Assembly: GCA_038849025.1 (NCBI GenBank)
Contig: JAWCNE010000036.1
Span: 1-14,965, forward strand
Source: WUQU01 sp038849025
GTDB taxonomy: Archaea > Thermoproteota > Bathyarchaeia > Bathyarchaeales > Bathycorpusculaceae
Length of the DNA stretch: 14,965 bases
Direction of reading: 5' to 3'
Numbering within the stretch: the first letter of the stretch is position 1; each line of letters begins with the position of its first letter. The notes under the pieces are model-generated. The model searched no databases and was not told where the DNA came from. It saw only the letters and a program-made list of their open reading frames with translations. Below are positions 1 to 7,070 of this stretch, piece by piece. The position numbers and the translations under genes were made by a program.

Positions 1-2
1 CG

Positions 3-689
3 GTTGAAGCATACAGCAGTTACCTACTAATGGTTAACGGAAAATGGAGCCCGCCAAAATACAAACGTGTAGGAAAGTTACCCTTCATTCCAACAGAGCA
101 AGAGCTTGATACCCTCATAAACGGCTGCGGACCTAAAACCTCAGCATTTCTGCAATTATTAAAAGAAACAGGTATGCGAGCAGGTGAAGCGTGGAACCTT
201 AAATGGACGGATATAGACTTTGTAAACAACACCATTAGAGTAACACCAGAAAAGGGAAGCAATCCAAGGATTTTTAAAGTTTCCGGTAAACTGCTTTGCA
301 TGCTTAACAGCTTGCCTAAAAAATCTCAGAAAGTTTTCGGCGGGTATCCGATACAAGGATTTGCTCGGTGCTTCCAAAGAAAAAGGAAGGTCTTAGCGCA
401 ACGTCATGGCAACCCAAGGCTATTGCAGATAACTTTTCATACCTTTCGCCATTGGAAGGCGACCATGGAATATTATAAAACAAAAGACATCCTTTATGTA
501 ATGCGACTGCTCGGCCACAAAAACATCAAGAACACATTAATATACACACAACTTGCCAACTTTGGAAACGAGGACGAATACGTCTGTAAAGTCGCAACTT
601 CAAATGAGGAGATAACGGAGCTCATAGAGGCTGGTTTTGAATATGTTTGTGACCATAATGGAGCTAAGTTCTTCAGGAAACGTAAGTAA
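3..689 (+). CDS. Tyrosine recombinase / integrase, C-terminal part (5' end outside window)
   Basis: Catalytic domain of an archaeal XerC/D-like tyrosine recombinase, which cuts and rejoins DNA at short att sites. The frame is open to the window edge. The upstream residues (VEAYSSYLL) fit the end of the SAM-like N-terminal domain, so the ATG at 30 is unlikely to be the true start. Counting from that Met, the full catalytic set is visible: R50 in ETGMRAGEA, probable K75 in PEKGSNP, H137-x-x-R140 in FHTFRH, H163 in LLGHKN and the nucleophile Y172 in IYTQ. A tail of about 45 residues follows. No stop or frameshift is seen, so the enzyme could be active. It is the only plus-strand gene in the window and ends 35 bp from the 3' end of tRNA-Cys, the usual position of an integrase in a tRNA-targeted element. 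Confidence 0.93.
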   Translation, partial: VEAYSSYLLMVNGKWSPPKYKRVGKLPFIPTEQELDTLINGCGPKTSAFLQLLKETGMRAGEAWNLKWTDIDFVNNTIRVTPEKGSNPRIFKVSGKLLCMLNSLPKKSQKVFGGYPIQGFARCFQRKRKVLAQRHGNPRLLQITFHTFRHWKATMEYYKTKDILYVMRLLGHKNIKNTLIYTQLANFGNEDEYVCKVATSNEEITELIEAGFEYVCDHNGAKFFRKRK

Positions 690-704
690 GCCGCTTCAGT
701 GCAG

Positions 705-734
705 GCCGGGGGTTTATTCCAAAAAGCCGGGGGT
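705..734. repeat. 9-bp direct repeat at the tRNA-Cys 3' end, candidate att remnant
   Basis: GCCGGGGGT occurs at 705-713 and again at 726-734, where it is the last part of the tRNA-Cys acceptor/T-arm (antisense orientation). The copies are 21 bp apart start to start. One lies inside the tRNA and the other between the tRNA and the integrase stop. Integrative elements often duplicate the tRNA 3' end, so this could be part of an attachment region. Nine GC-rich bases are short, however, and the true att partner would lie outside the window. Confidence 0.35.
721..725 (-). terminator. U-run terminator of tRNA-Cys
   Basis: On the minus strand the mature tRNA end runs directly into five T residues (AAAAA at 721-725 on the plus strand). 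Archaeal RNA polymerase terminates at such T-runs without a hairpin. The first T is also the U73 discriminator base. CCA is therefore not encoded. Confidence 0.5.
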
Positions 735-797
735 GGGAGTTGAACCCACATATAGCTGCTCTGCAGGCAGCCGCCTGAACCGTTCGGCCACCCCGGC
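725..797 (-). tRNA. tRNA-Cys (anticodon GCA)
   Basis: The minus strand folds into a full cloverleaf. The 7-bp acceptor stem GCCGGGG/CCCCGGC pairs perfectly. The D-stem is GCC/GGC, the anticodon stem GCTGC/GCAGC encloses the loop CTGCAGA with anticodon GCA, the variable loop has five bases, and the T-stem GTGGG/CCCAC encloses TTCAACT. The base after the acceptor stem is T, matching the U73 discriminator that is a cysteine-tRNA identity element. There is no intron and no encoded CCA. The gene has a TATA box upstream and a T-run downstream. Its 3' end faces the integrase gene, so it is the likely integration target. Confidence 0.97.
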
Positions 798-820
798 GAT
801 TCAAATAATTTTAGTTTGAG

Positions 821-829
821 TTTAATAAA
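821..829 (-). promoter_or_regulatory. TATA box of tRNA-Cys
   Basis: Minus-strand TTTATTAAA lies 24-32 bp upstream of the mature 5' end of tRNA-Cys, the expected spacing for an archaeal TATA element. It sits just past the stop codon of the E1-like gene, so the tRNA can be transcribed on its own. Confidence 0.55.
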
Positions 830-833
830 GGTT

Positions 834-1880
834 TTATTGGTTTAACGCGAGTTTTTGGGCGATTTCTCTGTAAATTTTTTGGGCTGTTTCCTCGTTGGCT
901 ACGTTTTTTATGAGCATGCGTCCGCTGTTAAAAACCGTGATTTCATGGTTCTTGTACATGAATACTATGGCCATTGAAGATTTTATTCGCGCTTTGAAAT
1001 TTTGTTTTATGGTATCGTAAAGTTTGTTTAGGTTTAGTTTTAGAGGTTTTTCTGGGTTTATGTTTGCTGTGTTTCGTCCGCACAGCCAAACAAGCTTTTC
1101 CTTAACTTTTGGCGTTATTTTTTCTCCTTGGCATGCTGGACAGTTTTCTCTTTTAAAAATGTCTATGGTGGTTAGGTGCATGTCATTGAAGTCGCAAATG
1201 AGGATTTTACCCTTTAGAGGGTAGCCTATTCCTGTTAGAATTTTTATGGTTTCCATGGCTTGTACTGTTCCTATTATTCCAGTGGTTGCGCCGAGCACTC
1301 CTCTAACATCGCATGTAAGCATGTTGCTATCGTCAAGGTTTGGAAAAACACACTCTAAACATGGAGTTTCTGGCGGAGCGAAAACCGAGAGGTTTCCCTC
1401 AATTCCTATTGCGGCTCCAAAAACATAGGGGATTTTAAGCTTTACGCATGCACGGTTAATTATATAACGTGTTCGCATGTTATCTAAACCATCGACTACA
1501 CAGTCCATTCCGCGGAGAAGCCTTTCAACATTATCTGGATTCACGTTTTCAGGGATAGCCTCAACTTTCACGAAGGGATTTACAGCCATAAGCCTATCTG
1601 CTGATACCTCAGCCTTAGGATACCTCAAATCTTTTAAAGTATACAAAACCTGTCTATGGAGATTATGTACTTCTACGGTGTCCTGATCTATTAAACGTAT
1701 ATGCCCGACGCCTGCGAGGGTCAAATAAAGTGATGAAACGGTGCCTAAGCCGCCAAGCCCCACAACCGCCACCTTCGCTTTAGCCAATTTTGCTTGTCCT
1801 TCTTGGCCAAGCTCCTTCATAACTAGTTGGCGGCTATAGAATTCATCATATGAAAAAGGGATTTTTCCAGTTTTAGGCAT
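834..1880 (-). CDS. E1-like ThiF/MoeB/HesA family adenylyltransferase (UbaA-type)
   Basis: Activates the C-terminal Gly-Gly of a ubiquitin-fold sulfur carrier or modifier (ThiS, MoaD or archaeal SAMP type) by adenylation. The 348 residues begin with the nucleotide-binding loop GLGGLG (41-46). Next come D65 in LIDQD, R76 in HRQ, K89, and D130/D133 in VVDGLDN. The zinc site is two CxxC pairs, C174/C177 and C247/C250. C190 in LTCDVRGVLG sits near the ThiF active-site Cys and could form a thioester. Residues about 255-348 are an extra domain beyond the MoeB core; the end (VFNSGRMLIKNV) looks like a TBP-type repeat. There is no rhodanese domain. GGAG lies 8 nt before the ATG. The gene follows lig after 24 bp, probably in one transcript. 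No carrier protein is encoded in the window, so the acceptor is unknown. Confidence 0.92.
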   Translation of the reverse strand: MPKTGKIPFSYDEFYSRQLVMKELGQEGQAKLAKAKVAVVGLGGLGTVSSLYLTLAGVGHIRLIDQDTVEVHNLHRQVLYTLKDLRYPKAEVSADRLMAVNPFVKVEAIPENVNPDNVERLLRGMDCVVDGLDNMRTRYIINRACVKLKIPYVFGAAIGIEGNLSVFAPPETPCLECVFPNLDDSNMLTCDVRGVLGATTGIIGTVQAMETIKILTGIGYPLKGKILICDFNDMHLTTIDIFKRENCPACQGEKITPKVKEKLVWLCGRNTANINPEKPLKLNLNKLYDTIKQNFKARIKSSMAIVFMYKNHEITVFNSGRMLIKNVANEETAQKIYREIAQKLALNQ

Positions 1881-1904
1881 CTGGCAGTCTCCTTTAAACT
1901 CTAA

Positions 1905-3608
1905 TTATTGCTGATGTTCAGCTTTATATATACCCTTTTTTAAGAATTGCTTTTCATAAATTTCTCTAACCCTTTGGATCGTGTCCGCTTCCTCAGGCAA
2001 TTTGTCTTCCCTTACGCGGGTTATCCGCGCAAACCTTAAAGCCATGCCGCACTTGTATTTTGGACTTTTTTGAATCTCGTTGTAAGCTACTTCAACAACT
2101 ATCTTTGGAAGCACAAAAACTCTTCTAGGCTCTTCTTTTATGGTTAGTTCTTTAAGGCGCTTTGTCATTTCAACGATTTCCATGTCAGTCAGCCCCTTGA
2201 AGGTTTTGCCCACTGTTAAAAATTCGCCAGTTTCCAAGTCGCGTGCCGCCAAATAATAGTCTGAAAGCCACTCGCGCCTTCGCCCGTAACCATACTCGGC
2301 TGCCACGATCACCAGGTCTAAGGGTTCAAGGGTTGGCTTGATTTTAAGCCAGTGTTTTCCGCGGATTCCAGGTATGTATTCGCTGTCTATTCTTTTAGCC
2401 ATAAGCCCTTCATGTCCATTGTCTATGGCTTCTTTTAGGAACTTTTCCGCCTCTTGAATGTTATCGACGATCACGTGTTTTGTTAAGGGCGTATTTACGA
2501 TGTTTTCTGCAAGAATTTTTCTTCGCTGCAAGTACGAAAACGAAACGAGGCTTTTGCCATTTAGGTATAAAATGTCAAAAAGATAAAGTCTTACTGGAAC
2601 AGTTTCGGCCACATCTTCCACTGCATGAACCCTTTTAAATCTCCGCATTAAATGCTGAAAAGGCATTGGGTTGTCATTGCTATCAACGGCTATTACTTCT
2701 CCCTCCAAGATGACTTCTTCAGCCTTCACATTTTCTTTTATTATTTTGACTACTTCAGGAAGGCTTTCTGTAACGTCTGTTAATCTGCGGCTGAAAATCC
2801 TAACATTTCCGCCTTTTTTGTGAATTTGAACTCTGGCACCGTCAAGTTTATATTCTAAGGCTGTTTTTCCGCCGTGCTCTTTTAGGGCCTCAGCAACATC
2901 GCTCGCCATCTGAGCAAGCATAGGCTTAACTGGTCTGAAAATTTCAAAGCCTACTTTCGACAAGGCTTCTTTGCCTTCAGTCTTTGCGATGGCAGCAACA
3001 GTGCCAATGTCGCCAAGCATCATGCTCGCTCTTTGAACAGTTTCGAGGGGCACGTGGAATGCTTTGGAAACCGCTTGCTCCATTAAGCCTTCATAGAAGC
3101 CTGTGCGCATTTCGCCGATAAAGATTTTAACTAAATATTTAGCCTCGACGGGAGATGCTAAGCTTAGTAGGGCTTCTATTAGACGCTCTTTCTTCTCTCT
3201 AGAGCCGTATCCCCTTATTTCGGCTATTGTCTCAAAACTTCGCCTAACCTCCATTATCGTTAAAGCTTTTTCAAAAAGCAGCGCCTGTTTTCTAAGCTTG
3301 CTGTTTTCGAAGACAATTTTTGTGGCTGAGCCTATGTCACCGGTCCGGCTAAAGGCGCTTGTAAAAGTTTCCCAATTAACTTCGGTTATGCGGCGTATAA
3401 TTTCGCTTAAAGTAGCCCAGCTTACTTCGAGGGTTTGCTGACTCCATTTTGGGAAAGGCCTTCCTAAAATCATTGATACGGCAGGCTCAACCTCTTGAGA
3501 TTCCAAGCCTTTCAAGAATTCGGCAACAAGATTCACCATGGGAATGCGTTTAGTTGTGCTTTCTAATTTTTCGCATAACTCAGCCAAGGCCTTGAAATAT
3601 GTTGGCAT
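1905..3608 (-). CDS. lig: ATP-dependent DNA ligase
   Basis: Seals nicks in duplex DNA during replication and repair through a lysyl-AMP intermediate. At 567 residues it has the normal archaeal length. The N-terminal helical DNA-binding domain spans about 1-225. The adenylation domain carries motif I KLDG with nucleophile K254, motif III EGE (302-304), motif IIIa FDILYL (344-349), motif IV EGLMAK (400-405) and motif V WLKIKP (420-425). The OB-fold domain follows and includes the late segment RFARITRVREDK. All catalytic motifs are intact. The first Met is the natural family start (MPTYFKALAELCEKLE). The E1-like gene follows 24 bp after the stop. A weak TATA-like stretch lies on the minus strand near 3655-3662. 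Confidence 0.97.
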   Translation of the reverse strand: MPTYFKALAELCEKLESTTKRIPMVNLVAEFLKGLESQEVEPAVSMILGRPFPKWSQQTLEVSWATLSEIIRRITEVNWETFTSAFSRTGDIGSATKIVFENSKLRKQALLFEKALTIMEVRRSFETIAEIRGYGSREKKERLIEALLSLASPVEAKYLVKIFIGEMRTGFYEGLMEQAVSKAFHVPLETVQRASMMLGDIGTVAAIAKTEGKEALSKVGFEIFRPVKPMLAQMASDVAEALKEHGGKTALEYKLDGARVQIHKKGGNVRIFSRRLTDVTESLPEVVKIIKENVKAEEVILEGEVIAVDSNDNPMPFQHLMRRFKRVHAVEDVAETVPVRLYLFDILYLNGKSLVSFSYLQRRKILAENIVNTPLTKHVIVDNIQEAEKFLKEAIDNGHEGLMAKRIDSEYIPGIRGKHWLKIKPTLEPLDLVIVAAEYGYGRRREWLSDYYLAARDLETGEFLTVGKTFKGLTDMEIVEMTKRLKELTIKEEPRRVFVLPKIVVEVAYNEIQKSPKYKCGMALRFARITRVREDKLPEEADTIQRVREIYEKQFLKKGIYKAEHQQ

Positions 3609-4195
3609 AACATGCCCTTTTAACAGTTCTGAGAATATCCATTAGCACATTGAGAGATAAAAGTTGTTTACAACAGGCATATACATAAAAGAAATGCATC
3701 ATACGCATGCCAATGTGATATCTTCTGACTCTGCCACCGACATGAGATGTAATCCATCAAGAGAAAGCTGCACTTTCTCTATGATTTTGCAGATGTTCTC
3801 TGCAGCTTTGGCGTTCCATTCGCAGTATATCTTGACGATTTTTTCTTCATCATTTAGTTGAACCCAGCTTCTAACCCAACGCGCATCCACCGTGCAATTG
3901 TACTTTACCCTTTTAGCTATGGCAGAGCCTCTCCACAGGTTAATGAGTTGGCATTGTATGACCAGCTAAAAACTTCAACTTTTGACTTCACCCCCTTTAT
4001 TATTTTCTCCTACGCTCCAATTTCAGAGCAAACATTACCAACAAGTAAAGAAAGCAGAACGCCCGCTTCACAAGTCAGTAAAGCTCAAACTATTTTACGC
4101 AACCACTTCTCATAAGGCTTATGTGATACAAATGAAAGCTGGAAGTGTTTGCTTTGAACATCTTGTGGCAGTACCCACATTTCTTTCGCTGGAAG
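3609..4195. other. 587-bp gene-poor stretch with a decayed gene
   Basis: No intact gene is supported here. The part nearest lig holds its presumed promoter: minus-strand TTTTATCT about 50 bp before the ATG, next to a small GTTGT/ACAAC inverted repeat at 3664-3675. A DUF4242-like remnant lies at 3699-3965. I see no gene, RNA or repeat in 3966-4195. Plus-strand open frames there have no recognisable domain or ribosome binding site. The mix of a remnant and featureless sequence suggests erosion. Confidence 0.5.
3699..3965 (-). pseudogene. DUF4242-like (SCO4226-type) remnant
   Basis: The frame reads AIAKRVKYNC, then ARWVRSWV, KIYCEW and a conserved-looking C-terminus (GLHLMSVAESED). The order and spacing resemble the C-terminal two thirds of small DUF4242 alpha-beta proteins, as I remember them. 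The reading frame begins after a stop at 3966-3968 and has no ATG. The only usable start in frame is a GTG at 3890, which would remove the first strand and helix. In another frame a vestigial ATG (3952-3954, MPTH then stop) has a purine-rich GGGGGTGA upstream. That suggests the original start followed by a deletion or frameshift. The call is a broken gene; a very short functional protein from the GTG is possible. The family match is from memory and uncertain. Confidence 0.42.
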
Positions 4196-5287
4196 CTATG
4201 TTGACAATTTTCTTTTGCGGATACGTTTTACATAAATTGCAACACAAAGTATGATGGCTGACACTGGAACGGCTACTAAGAATGGCGTTAAGTCCAAATC
4301 GTTAGAGTCGTCAGGTGGGGACTCTGAACTTCTAGAGTCTTCAGGCGAAGGCTCTGAACCATCAGAGCCAACAAGTGGAAGCTCGGCTATTGGATATCGT
4401 GAAATAAGTATTGTAGCTGGGCTTGAGTAGGTGATATTCATGGAGATAACCCAAAATGGTTTTGTGTAATAACATTCAGGTATATATGCGTCCATGCATT
4501 GTGCACATCGGCAAGCATTTGGTGGGAGATTTTCCAGTGGATTTTTCCACTCTCCTACGGTTACAGGATTCCATACATAGAGATAATAACTCCTATACCA
4601 CACGTAGGCGCCGGGCTTGTCCCATCCATGGGCAGTATAGTTTTCTTCCCAAACGAAGGCAGCAGAGATGTTGCTCGCATCCCTTTCGCGTGCTTGTGGA
4701 TCCACTGGAACATAATAGTCATCAAGTCCACGTGCTCTATCCCTTCCGCGAAGGGCATAGTACTTGTCCCATCCGTTAGCAACAAAGTATTCATATGATT
4801 CTAAGTAGCTATTTGGGTAGGAATCAATCGTTGGAAGAACGTCAATAATGAGTTTTTTAGCAACGGGCTCATCACACTTGTAAACTCGGTAAGGCACATT
4901 TGCCGGCGTACCATTTATAATTTGAATGATTTCTTCTGGAAGCGCATCAAAAGCAGGCAAATCGATAAATACAGCTGTAACTCTCTCGCCTTTAAAATCA
5001 ACTGTGATGTTCAACCATAACTGCCGGGTTTCCGCGATCCATTTAACTTCATGCGGAACGTATCCACGCCCCAGCAAAGGATCGGGGGGTTCAACAAGCA
5101 CTGTTAAAACTGGATATTCAATCCATACTCTGCCACTCATAAGAATTTTATTAATTTCTTCAGGAGTTTCACCAGACTCAGATGAAACAATAGAAATCAA
5201 AGTAAATTGTGCAAATAAAAGAACCACAAATAACCAGATGAATAAGCACCTTTTCATTTTTCTAAACTTAAAACAAGCTTCAAACAT
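4196..5287 (-). CDS. Secreted protein with C-terminal membrane anchor, unknown function
   Basis: I do not recognise a family. The 363 residues begin with a signal peptide (basic MKRC, hydrophobic core about 13-34, small residues before SESGE). A large exported domain spans about 38-305, followed by an acidic Ser/Pro/Asp linker (308-330), one transmembrane helix (about 335-354) and a basic tail KRIRKRK. The type I topology with an outside domain is clear. Five N-x-S/T sequons (N93, N125, N206, N216, N284) fit archaeal N-glycosylation. The exported domain is rich in Tyr and Trp, repeats an NGWDK/HGWDK motif at 171 and 220, and has a Cys cluster C259, C261, C264, C272 that could bind metal or form disulfides. 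Met11 is an alternative start and gives a more typical signal peptide. A weak TATA-like AATTTATTG lies about 36 bp upstream. Confidence 0.78.
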   Translation of the reverse strand: MFEACFKFRKMKRCLFIWLFVVLLFAQFTLISIVSSESGETPEEINKILMSGRVWIEYPVLTVLVEPPDPLLGRGYVPHEVKWIAETRQLWLNITVDFKGERVTAVFIDLPAFDALPEEIIQIINGTPANVPYRVYKCDEPVAKKLIIDVLPTIDSYPNSYLESYEYFVANGWDKYYALRGRDRARGLDDYYVPVDPQARERDASNISAAFVWEENYTAHGWDKPGAYVWYRSYYLYVWNPVTVGEWKNPLENLPPNACRCAQCMDAYIPECYYTKPFWVISMNITYSSPATILISRYPIAELPLVGSDGSEPSPEDSRSSESPPDDSNDLDLTPFLVAVPVSAIILCVAIYVKRIRKRKLST

Positions 5288-5336
5288 ACTCTATCATGAG
5301 ATTATCAAGTTTTTGCCAATAAATTTTACGGAAGTA

Positions 5337-5363
5337 AGCGAAAGCATTCGTGACGCTTTTGCT
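5337..5363. other. Short inverted repeat upstream of the secreted-protein gene
   Basis: AGCGAAAGC and GCTTTTGCT flank a 9-base loop and pair over nine positions with one G-U wobble in plus-strand RNA. It lies about 50 bp upstream of the start at 5287. It could be an operator or chance; nothing else supports a function. Confidence 0.2.
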
Positions 5364-5411
5364 GGCTAGAAACCAACAGCATCTGCAGGATTAAAGCTTT
5401 AATTAGATTTT

Positions 5412-5416
5412 AAAAA
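5412..5416 (-). terminator. Possible T-run terminator after the TPR gene
   Basis: Minus-strand CCCTTTTT lies 22-26 bp past the stop of the TPR-like gene, followed by AT-rich sequence. This fits archaeal T-run termination but is short. Confidence 0.3.
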
Positions 5417-5437
5417 GGGAGAGGGTTAGGGCAAAAT

Positions 5438-5827
5438 TTAGAAGGTTTCCTCTAGTTTTGCTTTTAATTCTTTTATTTTTTTGTCTGTTTCATCTGCTTC
5501 AAGCTTTTTTCCAAGGGCTTTGTAGCAATCCCTTGCGTATTCTAGGGCGCTTACTCCAAATCTATCAAAGCCTTTCTCAAAGGATAAATCTGCAGATTTC
5601 ATGAAATGCTCCACAGCCTTCTCATAGTCTTTTAGCATGAACGCGCATTCGCCAGCCTTGAAAATGGCGTAGGTGGCATCAAAGAAGTTATTAGCCTTCT
5701 TATAGAGTTCAGATGCTTTTAGAAATTTCTCTTTAGCCTCTTCGTATTTGCCTAGTTCATAGAGTGTATTTCCATCCTTATGCAGTTTTACAGGGTCTTC
5801 TTTCTCTTCCAACACACTCACCAGCAT
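5438..5827 (-). CDS. Small TPR-repeat protein
   Basis: 129 residues, almost entirely helical, with tetratricopeptide spacing. Repeat 1 covers about 13-46 (LHKDGNTLYELGKYEEAKEK). Repeat 2 covers about 52-86 (AIFKAGECAFMLKDYEKAVE). A third, partial helix pair (ALEYARDCYKALGK) ends in a charged coiled coil (ADETDKKIKELKAKLEE). The layout also resembles the alpha-SNAP-like TPR subfamily. Such proteins are scaffolds for protein-protein contacts; the partner cannot be read from the sequence. No signal peptide or membrane helix is present. It starts 47 bp after the GT2 stop, has no strong Shine-Dalgarno site and may share that transcript. The function beyond the fold is unknown. Confidence 0.82.
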   Translation of the reverse strand: MLVSVLEEKEDPVKLHKDGNTLYELGKYEEAKEKFLKASELYKKANNFFDATYAIFKAGECAFMLKDYEKAVEHFMKSADLSFEKGFDRFGVSALEYARDCYKALGKKLEADETDKKIKELKAKLEETF

Positions 5828-5874
5828 GTAATGCTATTTACCATCAAACATACATTTAGATTTTCCTTTTTGTT

Positions 5875-6891
5875 CTAAGGTTTTAATAGGCAATTTATTC
5901 CTCCAGCCACAAACGCCACAAACCTTGCAATGTCTATTAAAGGATAAGCCACTATTCGTCTGTAATAGCCATCATACATTTTAAACGTTCGATAAGTATA
6001 AATAACCATTAGTACCGCTGGTGGTGCAAACAGAAATGCTAACGATATTGCTAAAAATTCCGTTGATCCTGTAAAAAGAGCGAAAAATATCATGTATAAC
6101 ATTATTGAAGCCCATAGTATAAATCCGATTATGCTAAGCAAAACCCATTTTGAAAAGATGCTTTTAATCCCCTTAGTTTTAGGCAGCAATCCGCCGCCTT
6201 GCCCGTAACGGAAGGTTTGTTTCAAAAGTTCTGGTAAGGTTGAACGATGTTTATGTTTCACTATTACATCAGGAGTGAGAACTATTTTGTATCCTTCTCC
6301 GCAAATCCTTTCAGCAAACTCAAGTTCGTCAAAGCCATATGTGAATCGTTCATCGAAAAATCCAGCCTTCTCTACGGCTTCCCTTCGAACAGCAAAATTA
6401 CAGCCCACTGGATAATAGAAAGGCGACTTTATTCTGCTTATCACCATCTTCTCTTTGAATATCCTCATCACAGGCATTAGGCTTTCGTCGGCGTATCGCG
6501 AAAAGAAGTCGTTGTCGTGTCTTAAAATTTTACCACCTACACAGCCCACTTGGGGGTCTTGGAAATTGCTTACGATTGCCTTAACCCAGTTTTCTGGGAC
6601 AACACAATCGTAGTCTGTAAAGGCTATGATTTCTCCGCTGCTGTTTTTTATTCCAGTGTTTCTTGCAACGTTTACTCCAATTCTTTCTTCTGTTAAAAGT
6701 TTAACAGGGTATTTGGAAACTATTTCCATTGTGGCGTCCGTAGAGTTTCCATCCACAACTATAATTTCGAGTTTATCTCTTTCATAATCAACACGCATAA
6801 GTGAATCTAAAAGATCTTTTATTTTTTCAGCACCGTTTTTAACTGGAACTATTATTGAGACTTTGGGATACCGCTCATCCCCATTCTCCAA
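5875..6891 (-). CDS. GT2 family glycosyltransferase with C-terminal membrane helices
   Basis: Probably transfers a sugar from a nucleotide or dolichol-linked donor during surface glycan or N-glycan assembly at the inner face of the membrane. The GT-A fold begins at residue 11 (VSIIVPVKNG). D47 in VVDGNSTD contacts the nucleotide, D93-Y-D95 is the DxD metal site, GCVGGK follows, and FDELEFAERICGEGYK carries the ED-type catalytic region. Two membrane helices lie at about 250-310, with a possible third hydrophobic segment at the C-terminus. The length of 338 fits small membrane-bound GT2 enzymes. The start is a TTG, chosen because an in-frame stop lies just upstream and GAAGGA is 6 nt before it. 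Donor and acceptor are unknown. Confidence 0.9.
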   Translation of the reverse strand: MENGDERYPKVSIIVPVKNGAEKIKDLLDSLMRVDYERDKLEIIVVDGNSTDATMEIVSKYPVKLLTEERIGVNVARNTGIKNSSGEIIAFTDYDCVVPENWVKAIVSNFQDPQVGCVGGKILRHDNDFFSRYADESLMPVMRIFKEKMVISRIKSPFYYPVGCNFAVRREAVEKAGFFDERFTYGFDELEFAERICGEGYKIVLTPDVIVKHKHRSTLPELLKQTFRYGQGGGLLPKTKGIKSIFSKWVLLSIIGFILWASIMLYMIFFALFTGSTEFLAISLAFLFAPPAVLMVIYTYRTFKMYDGYYRRIVAYPLIDIARFVAFVAGGINCLLKP

Positions 6892-6932
6892 ACATCATTC
6901 CTTCGTAAGCATAATGCTTTCTCGGGTTGTAA

Positions 6933-6959
6933 CTAGGCTTTAAATTAATTTTCTAGGCT
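6933..6959 (-). promoter_or_regulatory. CTAGGCT direct repeats around an AT-rich promoter element
   Basis: CTAGGCT occurs at 6933-6939 and 6953-6959, exactly 20 bp apart (about two helical turns), on either side of TTAAATTAATTTT. The pair lies 42-68 bp upstream of the TTG start of the GT2 gene, where its TATA box is expected. It could be a regulator-binding site or chance. Confidence 0.25.
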
Positions 6960-7070
6960 GTTAACTTTTAAATTTATCCTAATTTCATACGACAGCTACC
7001 ATGAAAAACGCATTATATCTCAAGAACAATGCAAAAATTTTTGTTACGAGCAAGCATTTCCGAAGTTTAC

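Noticed and set aside
3858..4254. Overlapping plus-strand frames in the gene-poor stretch
   Set aside because: Low-complexity composition, no domain, no ribosome binding site, and two competing frames over the same bases. They look like chance frames in non-coding DNA.
4310..4380. Imperfect DNA repeats with TCAGG/TCTGAAC units
   Set aside because: They encode the repetitive Ser/Pro/Glu/Asp linker of the secreted protein and need no separate explanation.
5390..5403. 14-bp palindrome ATTAAAGCTTTAAT
   Set aside because: Short, AT-rich and built around a HindIII-type core; expected by chance in this composition and not near a clear promoter position.
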